Shown here: in pieces, positions 49,336 to 60,825 of the stretch | Position numbering within the stretch: the first letter of the stretch is position 1 | How the letters are laid out: each line of letters begins with the position of its first letter | Source: Epithemia pelagica | Lineage: Eukaryota > Bacillariophyta > Bacillariophyceae > Surirellales > Surirellaceae | NCBI GenBank assembly: GCA_946965045.2 | Contig: OX337230.1 | Location: 3,720,001-3,784,000, forward strand | Direction: 5' to 3' | Length of the DNA: 64,000 nt | Position numbers and translations under genes: made by a program | Notes under the pieces: model-generated | Told to the model about the DNA's origin: nothing | Seen by the model: only the letters and a program-made list of their open reading frames with translations | Databases searched by the model: none

Positions 49336-51647
49336 ATGTGGAGTAGTACGAGTTCCCGTGCTACTACTACGAGTACTACGAATCGCCGCGGTCCCACCAC
49401 CACTAGGACCACCAGTGACCACCATCCTGAGGAACAACGGCTCCACCAACCACCAGACTCTTCGTCGTCCTCCTCCTCCTCCTCCTCGGAGTTTCCACAA
49501 GCCCGTCACATTCCCTTTCCCTATCCCACGCCGTATCCACAACAAGTGGATTTGATGCACACCTTGTTGGAATCGCTGCGGCTCAAGGAACAAGAGCAAC
49601 AGCAACAGCAACAAGAACAGCAACAGCAACACGAACAAGAACCACATTGCAACGATGACCACCAAACCAAGAACAACAAACCACTGGTGCTCTTGTTGGA
49701 ATCGCCCACGGGAACGGGCAAATCCCTGTCCTTGGCTTCGGCTGCCTTGGCCTGGCTCGACTACCAGGAACGACGCGATGTAGGCGCCGTTGCCGCAGCA
49801 TCATCCAGTCCAGCATCACCACAACAACAACAACAACAAGCACCCAAACAACAAGAACCACAACAACCACAGTCGTCGTGGTTGGACGATTGGATACCAC
49901 CAAGTCAACGTCAAGAGCAACAACAACTGGTCGACATGCAAGCACACGCCGCCCACACGCGACACGAATTGACTCAAACCTTGCAGGGCATTCGACACGA
50001 GCGACAACGCCACATACAACAACAACAACCATCATCGCAGCAACAATCGCCCACACTGGCGCAACAACACGCGGCGCGACAAACGGTCTTACAACACGCC
50101 TTGCAACAACAGCAGCAGCAAGACCAATCCCGAACGAACCATGGTTGGAAGAACCACAATCACCACCCAAAGAAACCAAAAACGACGACCAAGCCACCCA
50201 ACGCGGCGAATGCCGTCACACCCGAACCACTACGCACAATCGACGACGACTATGACCATGACGATGAAGACGACAAACACCATTCGGATCCGGAGGAGGA
50301 TGCTTGGTACAAAAAGAGCAACCCCAACCAGTTTGTTCCATCCCAACGCCGCCCGAAACCACCGCGGTACACGGCGCCACGTTCTATTACAACCCGCAAT
50401 CCTTTGTTGCAAGGTCCGGCCTTGGATGGATCGGCCGCCGTCCACAAGGACTCGACCTCTACCCCGGCCACTCCTCCTACGACTACGGCGGCCGCCGTCG
50501 GTGGCTTGCGGCCCGGTCTGGGCCGCCGCAAATTGATTTATGCGGCCCGCACCCATTCGCAATTGGCGCAATTTTTGCACGAACTGGAACCCCTGCGACG
50601 ACACTCGTATCCCCACGTGACGGTCGTGACATTGGGCGGACGACGGGCCCTCTGCACCCATCCCCAGTTGCAAGGGGAACCGGAAGCGGTGATTACCGAA
50701 ACCTGTTTGGATTGGCAACAGCAGTCCACCAAATCCAAATCAGCCACCACGACGGTCGGTCATCGTCCTGGTCGTGCGCCTCGCAAACGAACGCACGTCT
50801 TCCTCCAAGAGGACGACGACGACGACGACAAAGAACCAGAAGCACCACAAGGGACGAAACACGCCAGGAGCCAGCACCCGAGTCGTCGTACCACCACCAA
50901 GGGCGGGTGTCCCTTTTTGGCCCACACCAAAGGCAACAACAACAAGGACGCGGTTGAAACCTTGGCCTTGCATGTCTTGGCCGATCCCCTGACGGCTCCC
51001 CAAGCCGTGGCCTTGGGACAGTCGGTCCACACGTGTGCTTATTATGCCAGTCGTGCGGCCGTGGCGGCCGCTCAAGTCGTGGTCCTGCCCTACCCCTTGC
51101 TCTTGTTGCCCCGCGAAACCCGACTTCAAACCCTCGGATTGTCTCTGGACCAGTCCTTGGTGGTGGTGGACGAAGCACACAATGTACCCGAAGCCATTCG
51201 ACACGTGCATTCCAGTCACTTGTCCTTGGCCGTCGTCCAACAAGCGCTGCAGCAATTGCAACGATATGTCCAACGCTATCAAGACCAATTGGCCAGCCGC
51301 AACTTGTATCCCCTGGGACAATTGCGCAAAATACTCGTGGCCTTGCGCAAGGCTCTGACCAAGGGAGGACTCGCGACGGGTGGTGGTCGAGGTGGCAGCA
51401 GTAACAACCACACCAACCACTCCAACCACCATACGACGACGAATCACAAAATGATGACGGGCATGCAACTGTGGACGGCCCTTCGTTTGGAACACACCAA
51501 TTTGTGTCAGGTCTTGCAGTACATGAAGGACTCGAGATTGGCACAAAAACTCAAGGGATTCCAAACGACCAATCATAATACTAATGATCACTCGGACAAA
51601 GACTCCAACAATAAGAACAAGAATTCTACCAAACGCGATACGGAATC

Positions 51648-51680
<33 letters not shown>

Positions 51681-53169
51681 TCAGGGAACAGGAGAGACGG
51701 CCAGTCCGGAATTGTCCAAACACGTGTCGGCCATGTCCCTGGTCGAAACCATGTTGGAAAAGTTTCTCTTGACCCACGGAGAAGGAAAATTCGTCTTGGA
51801 AATTCAGCCACATGACGACGACGACGACGACCAACCACCCGCAACACAACGACAATCACCACAACAACAACAACAATCGTGCCTCCGCTTTGTCTTGTTG
51901 AAACCAGCCGTTTTTTTACAACCCGTCTTGGAAGAAGCGTATGCCGTGGCCCTGGTCGGTGGGACCTTGCAACCATTTTGTCATGTCGCGGCAGAATTGT
52001 TGCTTCCCGAGACCCAGGACGACGTCCTTGGTGGGACGAACAAGGACGACGAGGCCACACACAAGTCGTCGGTGCAGACAATTTTGCAGCAGGCGGCACA
52101 AGCCGATGCGGCCTTGACTCAATTCTCCAAAACCAATACCAACATGGTTTCGTCCATTCCCACGCAACATGCCGATTCCTATGCCATGGTGTCATCCTCC
52201 TTTACGGCATTTTCCTGCAGTCATGTCGTATCCCCCGACAATGTCTTGTTGCAATCGTGGTCGTCCGGTCCCACGGGTCAACGGTTCGACTTTCGACATT
52301 CCAGTCGCTACCAGGAACGACAAGTTTGTGAATTGGGCCGTGCCTTGATTCAACTCTGTCAAGTCGTTCCTCATGGAATGGTCGTTTTTGTGTCCAGTTA
52401 TGCCTACGAAGCCTTTTTGGTCCAGGAATGGAAAACGTGTGGAATGTGGCAGGAATTGGAACAGACCCAACCCGTCTTTCGAGAACCGCACCAATCGCAC
52501 CAAATGGAATCCACCTTGCGGCGGTACACCAAGGCGGCGGCGTCCAGTCGGGGGGCACTCTTGTTTTCGGTCATTGGAGGCAAACTTTCGGAAGGCATCA
52601 ACTTTTCCAATGACATGGCCCGTACGTATCCAAGTTTGTATCGAAAATCATGAGAGTTGCGCGCAGTCTCGTCGGTCCTGGCCAGTAACGAGAGAGAGAG
52701 TGAGACTCTTACCGTTGCTCTTGTTTCGTAATGTTTTCTTTTGATTGGAACAGGTTGCGTTGTGGTTGTGGGATTGCCCTATCCGGATATCAAAGATCCC
52801 GTCCTGCAGGAAAAAATGGCCAGTATGGATCAAATGCAATCACAGTCCGACTTTTCCACAGGGTCATCATCGGCCACCATTTCGGGTCAGTCGTACTATC
52901 ACAATTTGTGTATGCGAGCCGTCAATCAGTCGATTGGCCGTGCCATTCGACACCAAGGCGACTATGCCGCCATTTTGTTACTGGATCAACGCTACGAAAC
53001 AGATGGCCGAGTTTGGTCCAGTCTCCCCCATTGGCTCAAAAAGAAAAAGACCACCGCAACGACCAATGAGGCGACGGCTGGAAATGATGGGACCCGGCCC
53101 ATGTCACAGCCATTTGCCAAACGAATTCAAGACATTCGTGCATTCTTTGAGGAAAAGGCTGAGTACTAG
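49336..53169 (+). CDS. DDX11: DNA helicase, DDX11/CHL1 (XPD-like superfamily 2)
   Basis: Exons 49336-52621 and 52754-53169; the 132-nt intron is GTACGT...AACAG, phase 1; 1233 residues. IPFPYPTPYPQQVDLM and Walker A ESPTGTGKSLSL (about 122) open the helicase. ARTHSQLAQFLHEL is motif Ia. The four iron-sulfur Cys lie in RALCTHPQ (about 440), TETCLDW (455), GGCPFL (524) and VHTCAYY (566). DEAH box VVVDEAHNV is at about 609. Motif V-VI region: GGKLSEGINFSND, then after the intron VVVVGLPYPD and NLCMRAVNQSIGRAIRHQ (about 1153). The last run is distinctive for DDX11/CHL1. The enzyme unwinds forked and G4 DNA and supports sister-chromatid cohesion. Gln-, Asn- and His-rich insertions (CAA/CAG runs) pad the loops at 80-110, 150-290, 680-760 and 800, so the protein is longer than human DDX11. 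Confidence 0.93.
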
Positions 53170-53441
53170 TAGAGAGCGTTTGGCATTGGTTGTGGAGCAG
53201 CAAACGGAACAACGAACATTCATTCTTGCATGCTCTCTAAAACACTTTCCACGGGTCCATGGTTTACCGATTGCGCCACCTGCTTTCCTTCTCATAATAA
53301 AGATAAACCAATGCATAAAGAATAGAACTTTGATGTAAATAGATTCAAAAGCTATATTAGGTACAATGACGAGATGGTCCAACAAAACGCTTCCCATCAC
53401 TCCCACGAGGATTGAGAAACGAAAGGTAGACAGGATGCAAA

Positions 53442-54822
53442 TTACTCAAATCTTGCGCGTGACGCCGCAAGTTGGCTCTCCAATTCATCTATTGGTCGTT
53501 TCTTGTTGGCATTTGAGGCTTGTGCTGCTTCGTTCAACAGGGCTGCTTGATGCGCCGCAGCGGCCACTCCCGTGGGCCCGGTAGCTGCTCGCAATTGGGA
53601 AAGGGCAGCAGCACTCAGCGAATGCAACAAATCTTGTGTACGAGAAGTTGTGGAGGGATAATCGGCTCTCAACGAGGCGACAGCGGCTTCATTGCGTATA
53701 CTTTGTTGCAACAAGGGCTGAACCAAGGTCACTAGCTTGTCGTAATCGGCACTGAGGGCCGTCACTCTTCGATTGCATTCGTACGATAACTCCGCCAGTC
53801 GGCGTTCAAATTCTTCCTTCATATGCACATTGGCTTCCTTGAGGCGTTGCATGTCTTGCTTTAACACATCTACATCATCCTTGGATTGTTGATCGGTCTT
53901 GGTGGCTCGCTTTATCTGATGCAAGAGTTCTGGCTTGTCCTTCTGAAACTTTTCGTGAAAAAAGCGAACGTAGCAAGCAGTTCGAGGGTCCACATCGTTG
54001 GTCAAGATGGGGTCCGTCCGTAGTTTGCGAAAGCCATAAAAATTCAGCTGGCGAGCAAAACTTGAGAAATTGGAATGCTTGAAGTACAGGGGTAGAACAG
54101 TCTGAAATGATTGAAATCACAGAAGGTAAGTGTGTGTATAAGAAGCATAAACTCAACTTCATCTCCAACAAAGCATGAGGGTACGTACCGTTGCAAACTT
54201 TTCCACATTCTTGACGACAAAGTTATCCCCATTCTCACTCCACGTAGCAATTTCCGGATCGCACCGATCAATCATGTGATAGGTTTCTGTGGGAACATAG
54301 CAACCACAACATGTTAAGGTTTCGTGTTCGCAATACAACAAAGAAAGATACTAGGTAATCGCCAGAGAAAAAAGAGAACTTACTGCTGAGAAACATGGGT
54401 AATTGCAAATGTTTGGGACAGGTTTTGGAGTTGGCAGAAGAAGCTCCACCTTTTTTGTTGGATCGTTGTTTGCTTGTAGGATTCTCACAGGAAACGGAAT
54501 CGAATTCGTCCGAATCAAAGGCGGAGGAAGAAAGAGTATTCGCTGTTGTAGAGGTAGTAGGATGATTAGAAGGAGATGTTGTTGCAGATCCAAGAGAGCA
54601 CAAGGCGTCACACGTCATTTGCGTCGCTTCGTGATCCAAAGCGCTCTTGTTGTGATCACTGGAAGTATTGGTTGTGGCAAACGAAGGGATATTGGTGTTG
54701 GCGGTGCTTGTCGACACATTGGATGTGACAAACGGATTGCTTGTGGAGGCCCTCGGTTTATTATTAATGCCAGTCGATTCATTCCTTTTGTTCGAACCTA
54801 CAAGGTTGGATGGAGTGCTCAT
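53442..54822 (-). CDS. Heat-shock factor (HSF) family transcription factor
   Basis: Exons 54822-54384, 54286-54189 and 54101-53442; introns of 97 nt (GTAAGT...CACAG) and 87 nt (GTACGT...TTCAG), both in phase; 398 residues. The N-terminal 140 residues are Ser/Thr/Asn-rich. The HSF DNA-binding domain runs from LPMFLS (about 141) through KTYHMID, IATWSENGDNFVVKN and KFAT, then YFKHSNFSSFARQLNFYGF (recognition helix) to YVRFFHEKF. A coiled-coil (LKQDMQRLKEANVHMKEEFE, about 240-285) stands for the trimerisation region. An Ala/Gln-rich tail follows. HSFs bind nGAAn repeats; diatoms have many HSF genes, so a heat role is not implied. Introns sit inside the DNA-binding domain, after LPMFLS and after KFAT. 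Confidence 0.92.
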
Positions 54823-55564
54823 GATTGCAACAACACCAAAGAAAGGAGTCTCTTTACGGTTCTTGGCTGCGTCGTGTGTTTTCGACTTCGATGGATGCGC
54901 TACAGTGACGGTTGTTTGCCCGAGCAACTCTTTCGTGAGCCGTCACCTTCGATCGAAGGATCGTGCGAATTCGGGTCAATTCCTGACTTTGTCTTCGATG
55001 AGCATCGATGAAGCGCTCCTACGTTGGTTGGTCCACGGAAGCGTTCATGTGCCCGTCATAGGTTCAACTTACTGACAATTTGCGTGGAAGCTACTCTCTA
55101 ATGTCCCGCCTGGTAGTTGATCTCCAGGATTCGAAGTTCCCTGTCAAAAACGTGTGGTGACAAAAAGTACCACAATGTGTGGCTACGAGTATAAGATAAA
55201 ATGTACGCCGAATCCTAGAACTTCCGGAAGTTCGGGATGGTGGTTCTTTGCGATTCCTCAGGGAACGTTTTCCTCAGATTACCACGAGCTAAACCTCCGC
55301 GACGTACAGACGTCGCTAGAGACTGACAAATTGTCACCAATGGGTTCACCGACAGCTACCACTGACAAATAAAGATGCGACTGCCACGTTGCATTTATTG
55401 CAGACGCGCACAGGTTGAAAGTGTGTCTGAAGCCGCGACCAAGACTACAAACGGAACAAAAGACACTTCGAGTTTTACCTCACAAAAATTCCTCTTTTGC
55501 CCCAGAAAACAACAAAGATAAACTCAAACACCAGGACTGCATCTACCGACAACACTGCACTCTC
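54823..55564. promoter_or_regulatory. Divergent promoter, HSF / secreted protein
   Basis: A 742-bp spacer with an AACTTCCGGAAGTTCGG palindrome-bearing stretch at about 55219-55235. Its central CTTCCGGAAG is a perfect 10-bp inverted repeat and its GAA/TTC phasing is reminiscent of an imperfect HSF site. No gene is supported. Confidence 0.45.
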
Positions 55565-57719
55565 ATGAGACTCTTTACAACAGTTTGGCCATGGATCTTT
55601 GTCGTGGCCATTCTTTTTCATTTCACAGTGGCACAGGAGAGGATCCAACAAGAGCCTCCTCAAGTCCAATTGTCCCTCGACGAATTCACGGAACTATACT
55701 CCTCGGCCAAACTCAAAGAGGTCGAGAGACGTCTCTTGGATGAACAAACGATATGGAAACAGGCTCAGAAACAAGAACGCGACCGATTCGAAAGAGAGGC
55801 TCATGAAATGGTCCAACAGCAGGAACGCCTTGTCGTGCAAGTTCAACAAGAGCTCTTTCCCCAAAATTTTCAAGTTCTCCATCACACCGTGTCTGGTGTA
55901 TACAACAGTTCGTCGTCACTGGACTCTGGAGTCGAGGGTGATTTGGCACGGTTTGACATTGAACTGATGGTACGGGTCATGGACTATTCGGCATTTTCCC
56001 CAAACCATGCGTTGCCCCGTCCATGGACAGTGGTGCCGCTGGTCAATACAACATCCACGGTGGCTACCGACTGGAGGGTTTTCCATCATCAACAAGAAAA
56101 CTTGAACAATGATGGAGAGTTTGAAGAAAAGGATCCAGTCTCGGATCCTGGTGTTTTGGTCATGATACAAAACGAACAACAAGCCTTGGTCACCAACCAA
56201 ACAGGCTTGTTCAAGATCCAGTTCACAGCGTATACACGTGTGAGTCAGACACGAAACATGCACTCTGTATCCTTGAGCAGTCTCTTGTATCCATCGTCCA
56301 GTCTGTCCTTTCGGATTGCCCAAACTTCCCCTTCCATGTCCGCACAAGACCTGAGCATTCAACCCTCCTCGGCAGTGCTGTTTGTGAAAGCACAAGAATT
56401 CTTTACCGATATTCAAGCAACACTGCCACTGGACGCGGACCACTTTAAACTGAGATGGGTCAATGTCACCCACGATACCATCCGCGACGAGTGCCGCCAA
56501 AGTAGTCAAGGCCATTTTCAAAACGTCACAAGTTGCTTCCTGCCAGGTGACATTGCACGTGCACACAGAAATGAACCGTGCCGATGCGACATCCTACAAT
56601 AACAAGGACGAAGACGACGACAAGGAATTCACCATGGTGGAATTGCCTCGCCTGGAATGTCTCCACGTGGTTCGTCAGACCGGTCACGTGGGTGTCATCA
56701 AAACCGCCAAAGTGGAAGTCCACGAGCATGAGTTGGGTTCCAGTTTGTTACGCGTGGAAGCATCCGAACTGTCATCGCAACTTCGTCTCAATGTGGATCG
56801 ACCCATTGTTCTGAGCTACAAGTACCGGAATCCTCAACACAATCAATTGCTACTTTCGGTGCAAGAACACGAGGCACTCGAAACCTTGGAGGCAACCATC
56901 GACCGCGTCCATTACAAGGTGGTTGTGACCGAGACACATGCCGTTCATTCACTCCTTGTCATGGTCCAAAGTACCCAGCTGCAATACTTGAACGTGTTTG
57001 GTTTACCAGCCTCCTCGTCCAAGTTTACCGTCTTGGTCAATTCGGCTCCGACGAAACCCGTCCGCGGCCGGAAGAAGCAGTCGACCGTCACAAACAACAA
57101 CAATAATACTACCAATATTCTCATTCCTCTCCACGTGGGTCTCGATCCGGAATCGGCTCATCGATCGAGCCTTCTTACGTCGGTGGAACTGACCTTTGTC
57201 AGTACCCTGGAACAAGCATTGACAACCAAGCCAGAGGTAACAACCACGACCAACAAGAATGAAACGCTGTTGATACTCGATCCACCACGGTTTGACATGC
57301 CCGTCAGTGTCTTGACCACTCATTTGAATTTGCCACAAGAGTACACGTACAACTTTTCGGGAACCCTGGGATCACATCGATTGTCCAATCGTTCGGCGAT
57401 GTTACCCATTCCACAAGCCTTGCATCATGTCCAGGGAAAACGAGTCGTTCATCACGATTATGAATTTACCATTCTCGATGACATGATGTATGACGACGAC
57501 GAAGACGACCAAGCCGCAACGGGGGGTGCGGCCGTTCGCATCCTGACACCCGAATCAGGAACCAATGCGTACTTTAAAAAACTCTTGGTCTTCTTGGAGG
57601 ACCAAGCTGACGACGAAACCAACGACAGTCCAGCCGTACTTCATGTCCGAGTAACAACCAGGAAACGACCTTCCAACCGTTCGTGGCTGGAATCACTCCA
57701 ACGCCGCTTGCGTTTTTGA
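55565..57719 (+). CDS. Large secreted or ER-luminal protein of unknown function
   Basis: The start ATG 55565 opens a signal peptide (MRLFTTVWPWIFVVAILFHF, then TVAQE). Exon 1 is 55565-56458; the proposed intron 56459-56546 (88 nt, GTCAAT...GCCAG) restores frame into 56547-57719, giving 688 residues. The donor is not the GTA[A/C]GT used elsewhere in this window, so a single-base frameshift is the alternative. Residues 25-110 form a charged helix (LDEFTELY, QKQERDRFEREAHEMVQQQ); the rest is beta-rich with Asn-X-Ser/Thr sites (NSSSS, NTTST, NQTG). RFDIELMVRVMDY, WTVVPLVNTTST and LQYLNVFGLPASS look like repeated beta-sandwich modules. There is no membrane anchor at the C-terminus. I do not recognise the family. 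Confidence 0.7.
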
Positions 57720-57920
57720 TGAAACACGAAAGCGCATGTAGTATCCGCACTGTCTCGAATACTACATTGGTAATAGCTGGTGCTGTTGATTGTTTTTATA
57801 TGATGTCATGTACAAAAAGGTTTCCGTATGTTTAGATGCCATCTTTTTCAGGTTGTGGAGGTCTCAATCCATTGTGTGAGTCATTGTATTCGGTTGGTCA
57901 TTGCTCCTTTCGGAGTGTGG

Positions 57921-58430
57921 ATATCCTTCCAGACCATGCAGAGGATTCACGTGGTTCATCCAATTGCCGCGATTGGTGGAAGCCGGAATCCCTCCTGTCC
58001 CACAAAAAGGATTCCAATGTCCACCCATCACGGCATTTGGATTGGAAACAGTGGCAGGTTTCGAGGAAGGGGCGGCATCTCGGATGATATATATCCTTCC
58101 CGACCATGCAGAGGATACCATGTGGTTCATCCAATTGCCGCAATTGGTGGAAACCGGAATGCCTCCTGTCCCACAAAAAGGATTGCAATGTCCACCCATC
58201 ACGACATTTGGATTGGAAACAGTGGCAGGTTTCGAGGAAGGGGTGGCATCTCGGATGATATATATCCTTCCAGACCATGCAGAGGATACCATGTGGTTCA
58301 TCCAATTGCCGCGATTGGTGGAAGCCGGAATCCCTCCTGTCCCACAAAAAGGATTCCAATGTCCACCCATCACGGCATTTGGATTGTAAAAACAGTTACA
58401 CCCATACGGCAGTCCGGACTTTCTTGTGTT
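57921..58430 (+). repeat. 170-bp tandem repeat, three units
   Basis: ATATCCTTCC recurs at 57921, 58091 and 58262 (spacing 170 and 171 bp). Each unit has AGACCATGCAGAGGA, GTGGTTCATCCAATTGCCGC, GGAAGCCGGAATCCCTCCTG, CACAAAAAGGATTCCAATGT, CACGGCATTTGGATTG and GGTTTCGAGGAAGG. The third unit is interrupted after CATTTGGATTG. One diverged unit exists at about 36.1 kb in inverted orientation. Confidence 0.95.
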
Positions 58431-58480
58431 TCCCCTCTTGTGGGTTTCACACATGGTACTTATCCACCGCGGTTGGTTCT

Positions 58481-58925
58481 TCAAAAGTCCTCTCTCCCGC
58501 TAAGACTAGGGAAATCTTGGAAGGAACTTTTAATAAAAGCCATGACGTTACGGCTCACGACAATCTCTTTCCGATCGGCCACCTCACCGAATATCCACCG
58601 CAACTTGGACGCATCCTCCAGATATTTGTATAGTGATAACCATCTTGTTGCGTCTTCGACATTTTGAAGGAACCATTCCATACTTCTTGAAGATGAAAAG
58701 GGTAATCTGAGTAATGAGCCTCGTCGTTCCTGCTTACCGCGGCTTCTGCAGGCAAATAACAGCCGCCCCAAAAAGGGATATCACAACATACTCGTTGGGA
58801 TTTTGGAGTAACCTTACCTTTTTTCTTCGAGTTCCTCCGTGAAGCATGAATTTAAACCGCGACCGAATCGTCGGTTGCACGGCACAAAAACGAGACGACG
58901 ACGACCAGGACGACCGTAGGACCAT
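58481..58925 (-). pseudogene. P-loop family member lacking its P-loop (copy B)
   Basis: The first frame (58925-about 58738) reads PTIRSRFKFMLHGGT, LLQNPNEYVVISLFGAAV and ends at a GTAAGC donor. A CTTCAAG acceptor about 60 nt on leads in phase into MEWFLQNVEDATRWLSLYKY and a basic helix ending SSFQDFP. The next codons turn into repeat DNA and a stop: compared with copy C, about 215 bp including the Walker A motif are missing. The splice model is supported by its phase. Non-functional. Confidence 0.6.
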
Positions 58926-59043
58926 CTATTTCGAATTACAACCTCTGGAGAGAGACCAAGGTTCGTTTGGTCACGTGTCACAGTATTTGGAATCTACATA
59001 TGTTTTGTGTGGAATGGAACTCTCTCCTTTCGACTCCAAAGCA
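58500..59043 (-). repeat. Dispersed P-loop family repeat, copy B
   Basis: Aligned inversely with copy A (14301-15030), without the two inserts that A carries, and inversely with copy C (35467-35735, then 35945 onward). It ends at TTTGGAGTCG (complement at about 59033-59042). Confidence 0.75.
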
Positions 59044-59215
59044 CTTGACATTTTGGTTGTAAAAGTGGTGTCTCTTCGTTCGCAGAGAATACGGATCCTG
59101 TGCTCAATCTAGCTCAGCCGCTTTGCTTTGCAAAATGCTCCTGAAAGACTTTTATGGGTGTCATTTCACCATCATTGAGCTCTATCTCACCAACTTGGTC
59201 CAGCTCCACAAGCGC

Positions 59216-59506
59216 CTAGATGTCTTTATCGTCCCAAAACATACCAGTCCAGCCAGGAATCTCTTTGAACTGCGCGGAAGCGCGTTCTCTTGGGTTGTCA
59301 ATAACCTCTTCCATTGGAAGGATTTTGACACCACCGTTGATAGCGATCATTTCATTCGCCCATTCTCTATCCTTGGTGAGAATTAGTACATTCACTGTCG
59401 CCGCAAAAGCGGCAGTATAGAGTCGACCCACAAATTCACGATTCGCTTCGGACTGAGGTAGGTCGTCAATGATTATTCGAGGCCCTAGCTTGTACGAAGG
59501 ATCTAA
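59216..59506 (-). pseudogene. Walker-B-like fragment of the same NTPase class
   Basis: A 96-residue frame without its own ATG: LDPSYKLGPRIIIDDLPQSE has a hydrophobic strand ending in Asp-Asp, as a Walker B does. Then come VGRLYTAAFAATVNVLILTK, DREWANEMIAINGGVKILPM and WTGMFWDDKDI. Order and composition fit the second half of a P-loop ATPase. On this strand it lies upstream of copy B, which holds the first half, so the pieces are shuffled. The link to the copy B/C family is an inference from proximity and fold logic. Confidence 0.4.
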
Positions 59507-59525
59507 ATTGAGTGCGAATGGAGGG

Positions 59526-60178
59526 TGTTAGGATTCTCACCGAAAACTAGGTGGCGAAACCTACAACTCATCGAATGATGCTAGTATTTTATGGCATCCG
59601 ATGACATTTTCCTAAAAATGAGAAAAGAATGTCGGCATGCTCGCGAAACTATAAATTTGGCCACGGCATGCTCGCAGTGCACGCGTTATCGGCGACCGCT
59701 CGGATATTAACTATGGCCCAACACGTGCGCGCCCAAAACTATCAAGTGCGCGCCTCTACTATCCGAGTACGCGCATCCACGATTCGACCTAACGGTCTAT
59801 GTAATCAAAGCACGAATCACGATCACGCGAGACCATATCTCTGTTCCCACAAATCCAAGAATGCAAACAGCAACGCGCCCAGGACAAGACTTATACCACG
59901 ACAAAGCAAGAGCTGTTGCATCCCATACATGTTATCCATCACCCTATACATTCAATACACACCAATGCCGGTCTACTCCAACCAGTGAGGACCTATCACA
60001 CCAGATCCATGGCCGTATACAAGAGCCAGGACTTCGACACCATCAACCACCTTAGTTAGTAATCGTCTCACAATCATTAATATCACCATTTTAACACTCA
60101 TCTTAAGACTTACCTCTTATCAGTGGACCGACTGCCCCCACCCACGGCGGACTTCGACTTGCAACTCTTCTCTGACCC
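59526..60178 (+). mobile_element. Diverged solo or truncated LTR of the same copia family
   Basis: Starts TGTTAGGATTCTCACCG after a purine run (ATGGAGGG). It follows the young LTRs in order: ATAAATTTGGCC, ACGCGCC.AAA, CGATCACGCGAGACCATAT, CAAAGCAAGAGCTGTTG, CTACTCCAAC and GACTTCGACTTGC. Similarity fades at about 60178 and no clear CA terminus or TSD is visible. Many substitutions and indels show it is much older than the 15-31 kb array. Confidence 0.75.
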
Positions 60179-60214
60179 GTGCGTCTAAGGAGGTTTTTTG
60201 AAGATAAGTGACTG

Positions 60215-60410
60215 GAATTCCACCAACAGGCGCGTGACACACGCCCAATAGGCGCGTGCAGCACCCCCAGAACACGGATCACGCGCATTTGGCGCGTATG
60301 AAGCGCGTGGCGCTCCAGATTGCGCGTGAATGCGCGTGAAACGTGTAGACAACGCGTGAAACGTGTTGACACCCGCGTGAGCATGTTTATTGTATGTGGA
60401 AACGCGTGCA
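60215..60410 (+). repeat. ACGCGTG/GCGCGTG-rich cluster
   Basis: GCGCGTG or ACGCGTG occurs about ten times in 200 bp, including the near-tandem units GCGTGAAACGTGTAGACAAC and GCGTGAAACGTGTTGACACC. It directly follows the old LTR. The local GC content and CpG density are well above the flanks. Confidence 0.7.
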
Positions 60411-60825
60411 CAGAGCCTAACCTTTGCCTAGATACCTAACTACTAGCTACACATATAACACCTAGTATTCCAGTCGCACGTAAACTCCAAAAGCGACCCA
60501 CAAATTTCTCCTCCACCACCAAATCACGTCACAGTGACATACGAAGAACAATGGACACAAAATCACAGAAGAACGCTGAAAATTAGATTTTCCTCACACA
60601 ACAACCGCACAAAAGATATACTCTCCCACTTTTGTGATCACTTTTTGACGATAGTGTCATAGAGTGCCTCATCCAACTCACACCAACCCCCAACGCCCCA
60701 AAAAACACACAGCAGCAGCAACAACAACAACAACAACAACACAACAGCAACAACAACAACAACAGCTACAACAAACAGGCGAAAACAAAGAGAATCATTT
60801 CCTTTTTCAAATTGGAAAGGTGCTA
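60411..60825. other. Spacer with CAA/CAG run
   Basis: Contains a CAGCAGCAACAACAACAACA run (60711-60776) that would encode Thr or Gln repeats. A frame from 60664 through it ends near a GTAAGC donor-like site at 60828, which might be a first exon, but nothing downstream supports it. Confidence 0.35.

Noticed and set aside
56547-56568. A 22-nt intron that would also restore frame
   Set aside because: Too short for spliceosomal removal; an 88-nt intron ending at 56546 explains the frame equally.
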